The position numbers and the translations under genes were made by a program. Below are positions 60,611-64,000 of a stretch of 64,000 nt of DNA, piece by piece. Source of the DNA: Parabacteroides sp900760525 (lineage in GTDB: Bacteria > Bacteroidota > Bacteroidia > Bacteroidales > Tannerellaceae). Position 1 is the stretch's first letter. Each line of letters begins with the position of its first letter. Where the stretch lies: positions 4,216,001 to 4,280,000 of the forward strand of contig NZ_CP187555.1 in the NCBI RefSeq assembly GCF_049860805.1, written 5' to 3'. The notes beneath the pieces are model-generated. The model was given only the letters and a program-made list of their open reading frames with translations, was not told the origin of the DNA and did no database searches.

Positions 60611-61510
60611 ATGAATAGACGATTATTTTTTAAGAGATCATGTGCCGGGGCATTGCTTTTATCCTGTCCGGGTTTGTTGGCGCGGGAAAATGGAAAGAGA
60701 CTGCGTTTCGGTCTGGTAACGGATATACATTTTGCTCATCGGAATGTACACGGGACTCGCTATTATGAACAATCCATCACAAAGTTATCGGAAGCAATAG
60801 ACGTTTTTAATAGGCGGAAATTAGATTTCATGATTGAACTTGGAGATTTGAAGGATATGGGTGATACTCCTGAAAGAGGGCAGACTTTGTCGTTTTTAGA
60901 TGAGATAGAAGCAAAGTTCCAGACATTCGACGGCCCTGTCTATCATGTGTTGGGCAATCATGATATGGATAGCATTTCAAAACCTGAATTCCTCGCGCAT
61001 ACGGCCAATTACGGGAGTGCGAAAGGAAAGCCTTATTATTCTTTCGTACGGAACCAGATTAAGTTTATCGTACTCGACGGTAACTGCAACGAGGATGGTT
61101 CCGATTATGATTCCGGTAATTTCGATTGGACCAAGGCGTTTATCCCCACCGGCCAGAAGGAATGGCTTTAGCAGGAACTGAAGAAAGACGATTTGCCTGT
61201 CGTGATCTTTATCCATGAACTGTTGGATACTTTTTCGGGTATTAGTAAGGAACTTTGTATCGGCAATGCGGAGGAGATCGTTTCGATACTTGAGCAAAGC
61301 GGCAAGGTCATAGCTGTTATCCAGGGACACCATCATGCCGGTAACTATAGTTTCCGGCATGGAATCCACTATTTTACGATGAAAGGAATGATAGAAGGAA
61401 GCCTTCCTGAAAATAACAGCTTTGCCGTTATCGAGATAGACAAAGACTTGAATATCTATATAGAAGGGTTCTTTAATTGCAAGGATAAGGAGATGAAACA
61501 TCATTCATAG
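60611..61510 (+). pseudogene. Metallophosphoesterase interrupted by an in-frame amber codon
   Basis: The intact frame would encode ~299 residues but has TAG at 61169-61171. The first part (186 residues) has a twin-arginine-like or lipoprotein signal (MNRRLFFKRSCAGALLLSC) and calcineurin-type metal motifs LVTDIHFAH, MIELGDLKD and VLGNHDMDS. The same frame continues after the stop (QELKKDDLPVVIFIHELLD) with the last metal motif GHHHAGNY. A single C-to-T change turning CAG into TAG (EWLQ-QEL) explains the break. Without readthrough the product lacks the C-terminal metal ligands and is probably inactive. Confidence 0.85.
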
Positions 61511-61529
61511 AATAAGCAAGATAATAATT

Positions 61530-62144
61530 ATGAATAATTTCACAAACGAGAAAATTCTCCTTCAGGAGATAAAGAGCGGAAACGACGAAGCATTCGAATT
61601 TCTGTTCAATAACTATTATCCCCGGTTGCGGGGATATGCTGCTCGTTTTGTGACAGATGAGGAGGCAGTCAGGGATATCATACAGGAGAGCTTTTTGAGG
61701 TTTTGGGAAAAACGTGATTTGATAGAAGCTGTTTCCATCTCATCCCTTCTTTTCGCAATGGTGCGGAATGCTTGTCTGAATTATTTGAAGCATTTGCAAT
61801 TGGTCGAGCAGTATAGCCTTGAACATTTGGACAGGGTAGACGGGCAGGAGGAACTTTATTATTGGGATTTTAATCTGAGTCCGGAATATACTCTCCTGTA
61901 TAAGGAATTGCAACAACAGATCAACCTTGTCATGAATGATTTGCCTTCCCGTTGCCGTGAAGTATTTGAAATGAGCCGTTTTAAGAAAATGAAAAACCGG
62001 GAGATTGCAGATGCTCTCCAAATATCGACTACTGCGGTAGAGAAACATATAGCCAAAGCCTTAGCACGATTTTCCGCACATTTTAAAGATAAATATCCGT
62101 TGGATGTCTATATCGCGATACTGGCTTGGCTGCTTTCCGAATGA
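61530..62144 (+). CDS. ECF-family RNA polymerase sigma factor (locus 3)
   Basis: 204 residues. Region 2 (DEAFEFLFNNYYPRLRGYAARF, VRDIIQESFLRFWEKRD) and region 4 (LPSRCREVFEMSRFKKMKNREI, LQISTTAVEKHIAKALARF) are complete. It pairs with the FecR gene 96 bp downstream. The gap contains GGGGGT (62189-62194) and a further GTTACAT-like block (62216-62222), resembling, with different spacing, the candidate promoters of locus 2. The glycan target of locus 3 is not visible in this window. Confidence 0.94.
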   Translation: MNNFTNEKILLQEIKSGNDEAFEFLFNNYYPRLRGYAARFVTDEEAVRDIIQESFLRFWEKRDLIEAVSISSLLFAMVRNACLNYLKHLQLVEQYSLEHLDRVDGQEELYYWDFNLSPEYTLLYKELQQQINLVMNDLPSRCREVFEMSRFKKMKNREIADALQISTTAVEKHIAKALARFSAHFKDKYPLDVYIAILAWLLSE

Positions 62145-62240
62145 ACGAAGTCCTGTTTCTTTTGTTTTGGAAAATTTTTTTCAGGGAGGGGGTTGGGTAA
62201 AATTCATTTGGGTTGTTACATCATATAGAAAGCAAAAGTT

Positions 62241-63239
62241 ATGAAAGAGCAGGAGATCGATAATCACCAGTTGGCAATACGTTATTTTGAAGGACGCATT
62301 ACTCCATCCGAAGAAGAAATTCTTTTCCGGTTTGTGAATGATGCACCTTCCAATAAGAGAATGTTTCGCCAATGGGAGGAAGAATGGATGCTTTCCTATA
62401 AACTGGTTCCTGAAGTTTCCGATGAATGGAAACAATTACAACGCCGGATGCAGGTACGTCAGTCGCTGAATGGCGTGTTTAGTACTAAACACAGGCAATT
62501 GCAACGGTTTATCGCTGTTGCTGCAATTGCCTGCCTGCTGTTGTTAGGTGGTACATATGGCCTCTATCTTTACCGGAATGCAGAGTTTGCCGAGAACCTG
62601 TTTGCTTTAGAAACGGCCTATGGAGAAAAAAGTAAACTGATACTGGCAGATGGAACGATCGTTTGGTTGAATGCCGGTTCTTCCCTGAAGTATGCCGGTA
62701 ATTTCAATTCTAAAAGCAGGGAAGTCTTTTTAACCGGTGAAGCGTATTTCGAAGTGACCAAACAGTCGGATGGAACTCCTTTTGTGGTTAAAACGGACCA
62801 GTATAGTGTATGGGTCAAAGGAACAAAGTTCAATGTATCTTCTTACCCCGAAGATATTTCTGCCAAAACGACATTATTGGAAGGATCTATCGATATTTTA
62901 TATAAGGGAAGACATATTCCGGTTGCACCGGGAGAATTGCTTAGTCTTGACAAACAAAACGGAAGCTTTTCCCGTCAGAGGGTTCAGGCATCTCAATATA
63001 AGTCCTGGACAGAAGGAAGGGTTGAATATGATAAAATCACGCTCAATGAGCTGGCAGTCCGCCTATCCCGTAAATATGACGTTCAGATCCATTTGGGAGA
63101 CGACCTGGAAAAAGATATAGCTTTCCGCGTATCACTTCGCAATGAAGAAACGGTCGGAGATGTCTTTCAAGCTTTATCCGAGATTATTCCGATCCGTTAT
63201 GAGCGGCGGGGTCGGGATATTTATATTCGAAAACAATAG
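62241..63239 (+). CDS. FecR-type anti-sigma factor (locus 3)
   Basis: 332 residues. N-terminal sigma-binding region (LAIRYFEGRITPSEEEILFRF), one TM helix (about 88-110, FIAVAAIACLLLLGGTYGLYL), periplasmic FecR domain (AYGEKSKLILADGTIVWLNAG, EVFLTGEAYFEVTKQSDGTP, VWVKGTKFNVSSY) and DUF4974-like end (ERRGRDIYIRKQ). Complete. It should relay a signal from the STN-bearing SusC that starts 48 bp downstream to the sigma factor at 61530. Confidence 0.94.
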   Translation: MKEQEIDNHQLAIRYFEGRITPSEEEILFRFVNDAPSNKRMFRQWEEEWMLSYKLVPEVSDEWKQLQRRMQVRQSLNGVFSTKHRQLQRFIAVAAIACLLLLGGTYGLYLYRNAEFAENLFALETAYGEKSKLILADGTIVWLNAGSSLKYAGNFNSKSREVFLTGEAYFEVTKQSDGTPFVVKTDQYSVWVKGTKFNVSSYPEDISAKTTLLEGSIDILYKGRHIPVAPGELLSLDKQNGSFSRQRVQASQYKSWTEGRVEYDKITLNELAVRLSRKYDVQIHLGDDLEKDIAFRVSLRNEETVGDVFQALSEIIPIRYERRGRDIYIRKQ

Positions 63240-63287
63240 CGCAATTGTTAATATATTATTAAATCTAATTCTTTAATTTATTGGTTT

Positions 63288-64000
63288 ATGTATAGAAAAC
63301 ATGTAGGAAGGGCGTTAATCCTTGCCTTGATGCTTTCTGGGGCTACCTCCATGAATGCACAGCGGATCACCCGGCAATTTAAAAATGTTCCTTTAAAAAC
63401 CGTCTTGGCGGAAGTAGAGAAAGAACTGCAGTATTCCATCATTTATAAGAAAGACGAGGTAAATGAACGGAAGCAGATCACGCATAATTTTAATGATGCA
63501 TCTTTGGAAGAGGTGTTATCTGCCATATTGGACAACGGATTGTCTTATTCCGTCCAGGGCAAGATGATTGTAATTTCCAAGAAAGAAGTAGCGGCTCCAT
63601 CTGTCACCCAGCAAAAGCAAATCATCGTAAAAGGCATCGTAAAAGATGAAAATGGCGAACCTGTTGCCGGTGCGAATGTTGTTGAAAAGGGAACATCCAA
63701 TGGTACGATTACGGATATGGATGGATGTTTTTCCTTATCGGTTTCGGAGAATGCAAAATTGAATGTGACGTATATAGGCTATTTGGATCAAGTTGTCGTA
63801 GTAGGGAAAAATCAAACATCTTTGAATATCCAGTTGAAAGAAGATACGCAAGCGTTGGATGAAGTCCTCGTGGTTGGTTATGGAACACAGAAGAAAGTGA
63901 CATTGACTGGTTCCGTTGTGGCTTTAAAAGGAGAAGAAATTACAAAAAGTCCCTCTATCAATATCGCTAATTCTTTAGCTGGTCGTTTGCCAGGAGTTAT
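63288..64000 (+). CDS. SusC-family TonB-dependent transducer, 3' end outside window (locus 3)
   Basis: The frame opens at ATG 63288 and runs off the window with about 237 residues visible. Signal peptide (ALILALMLSGATSMNAQ), STN domain (about 22-90, FKNVPLKTVLAEVEKELQYS, LEEVLSAILDNGLSYSVQG), CarboxypepD_reg (PVAGANVVEKGTSNGTITDM), TonB-box-like LDEVLVVGYGTQKK and the start of the plug (SLAGRLPGV). The STN domain fits regulation through the adjacent FecR/sigma pair. SusD and enzymes are expected beyond the window end. Confidence 0.95.
   Translation, partial: MYRKHVGRALILALMLSGATSMNAQRITRQFKNVPLKTVLAEVEKELQYSIIYKKDEVNERKQITHNFNDASLEEVLSAILDNGLSYSVQGKMIVISKKEVAAPSVTQQKQIIVKGIVKDENGEPVAGANVVEKGTSNGTITDMDGCFSLSVSENAKLNVTYIGYLDQVVVVGKNQTSLNIQLKEDTQALDEVLVVGYGTQKKVTLTGSVVALKGEEITKSPSINIANSLAGRLPGV

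Noticed and set aside
62189..62222. Third exact copy of the locus 2 ECF promoter motif
   Set aside because: GGGGGT is present, but the downstream block is different (GTTACAT) and 21 bp away rather than 12-13, so I treat it only as a loose analogue.

Overview
The window comes from a member of the Bacteroidales. Evidence: SusC/SusD pairs with ECF sigma/FecR regulators, many secreted glycosidases, a long two-domain-type IspG, and promoter-like -7 boxes of the TAnnTTTG type. Gene content (GH89, GH110, IS66 and IS110 elements, rpoN near gcvH/purE/ispG) would fit Parabacteroides or a close relative, but the genus is an inference.

Layout. (1) 1-2472: tail of an Ig-like surface protein overlapped by a DUF3108 protein. 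(2) 2476-13612: a sigma-54 module. A histidine kinase and an NtrC-type regulator on the minus strand face a plus-strand export operon (TolC, HlyD/MFP, FtsX permease, ATPase, FtsX permease). The gap between them holds four palindromes at an exact 22-bp pitch and a textbook -24/-12 promoter; rpoN itself lies at 24259-25728. (3) 13728-16035: thioesterase and cysS. (4) 16036-20595: a GH110 lipoprotein followed by an intact IS66 element with a perfect 8-bp target duplication. (5) 20781-28977: a minus-strand housekeeping cluster (rpoN, PAP2-like, gcvH, purE, ispG), a GAF/PAS histidine kinase and a DMT exporter. (6) 28978-30396: accessory non-coding DNA with a MITE-like element, a FecR fragment and a putative invertible promoter segment. 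(7) 30397-40949: glycan-utilisation locus 1 (SusC, SusD, a toroid-type glycosidase, GH89, GH31). (8) 41011-42240: an IS110 element with a candidate bridge RNA. (9) 42378-57758: locus 2 (ECF sigma, GH42, toroid glycosidase, FecR, SusC with STN domain, SusD, toroid glycosidase, GH2). (10) 57926-60515: two tandem paralogous small membrane proteins, a repeat-rich non-coding stretch and a GDPD-like protein. (11) 60611-64000: a metallophosphoesterase interrupted by an amber codon, then the start of locus 3 (ECF sigma, FecR, SusC).

How it fits together. Loci 1 and 2 carry the enzyme types expected for trimming host mucin or glycolipid glycans (alpha-GlcNAc, alpha- and beta-galactose). They appear to be controlled differently. 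Locus 2 has complete sigma/anti-sigma signalling, with an STN-bearing SusC. The locus 1 SusC lacks an STN domain, has only a broken FecR upstream, and sits behind a 455-bp segment bounded by inverted AGTTC-N5-GAACT sites with its only good -7 box pointing away. This suggests phase-variable expression, currently OFF. The sigma-54 module appears to be a self-contained regulator/UAS/promoter/export system.

All functions are assigned from reading the sequence; no database search was run.
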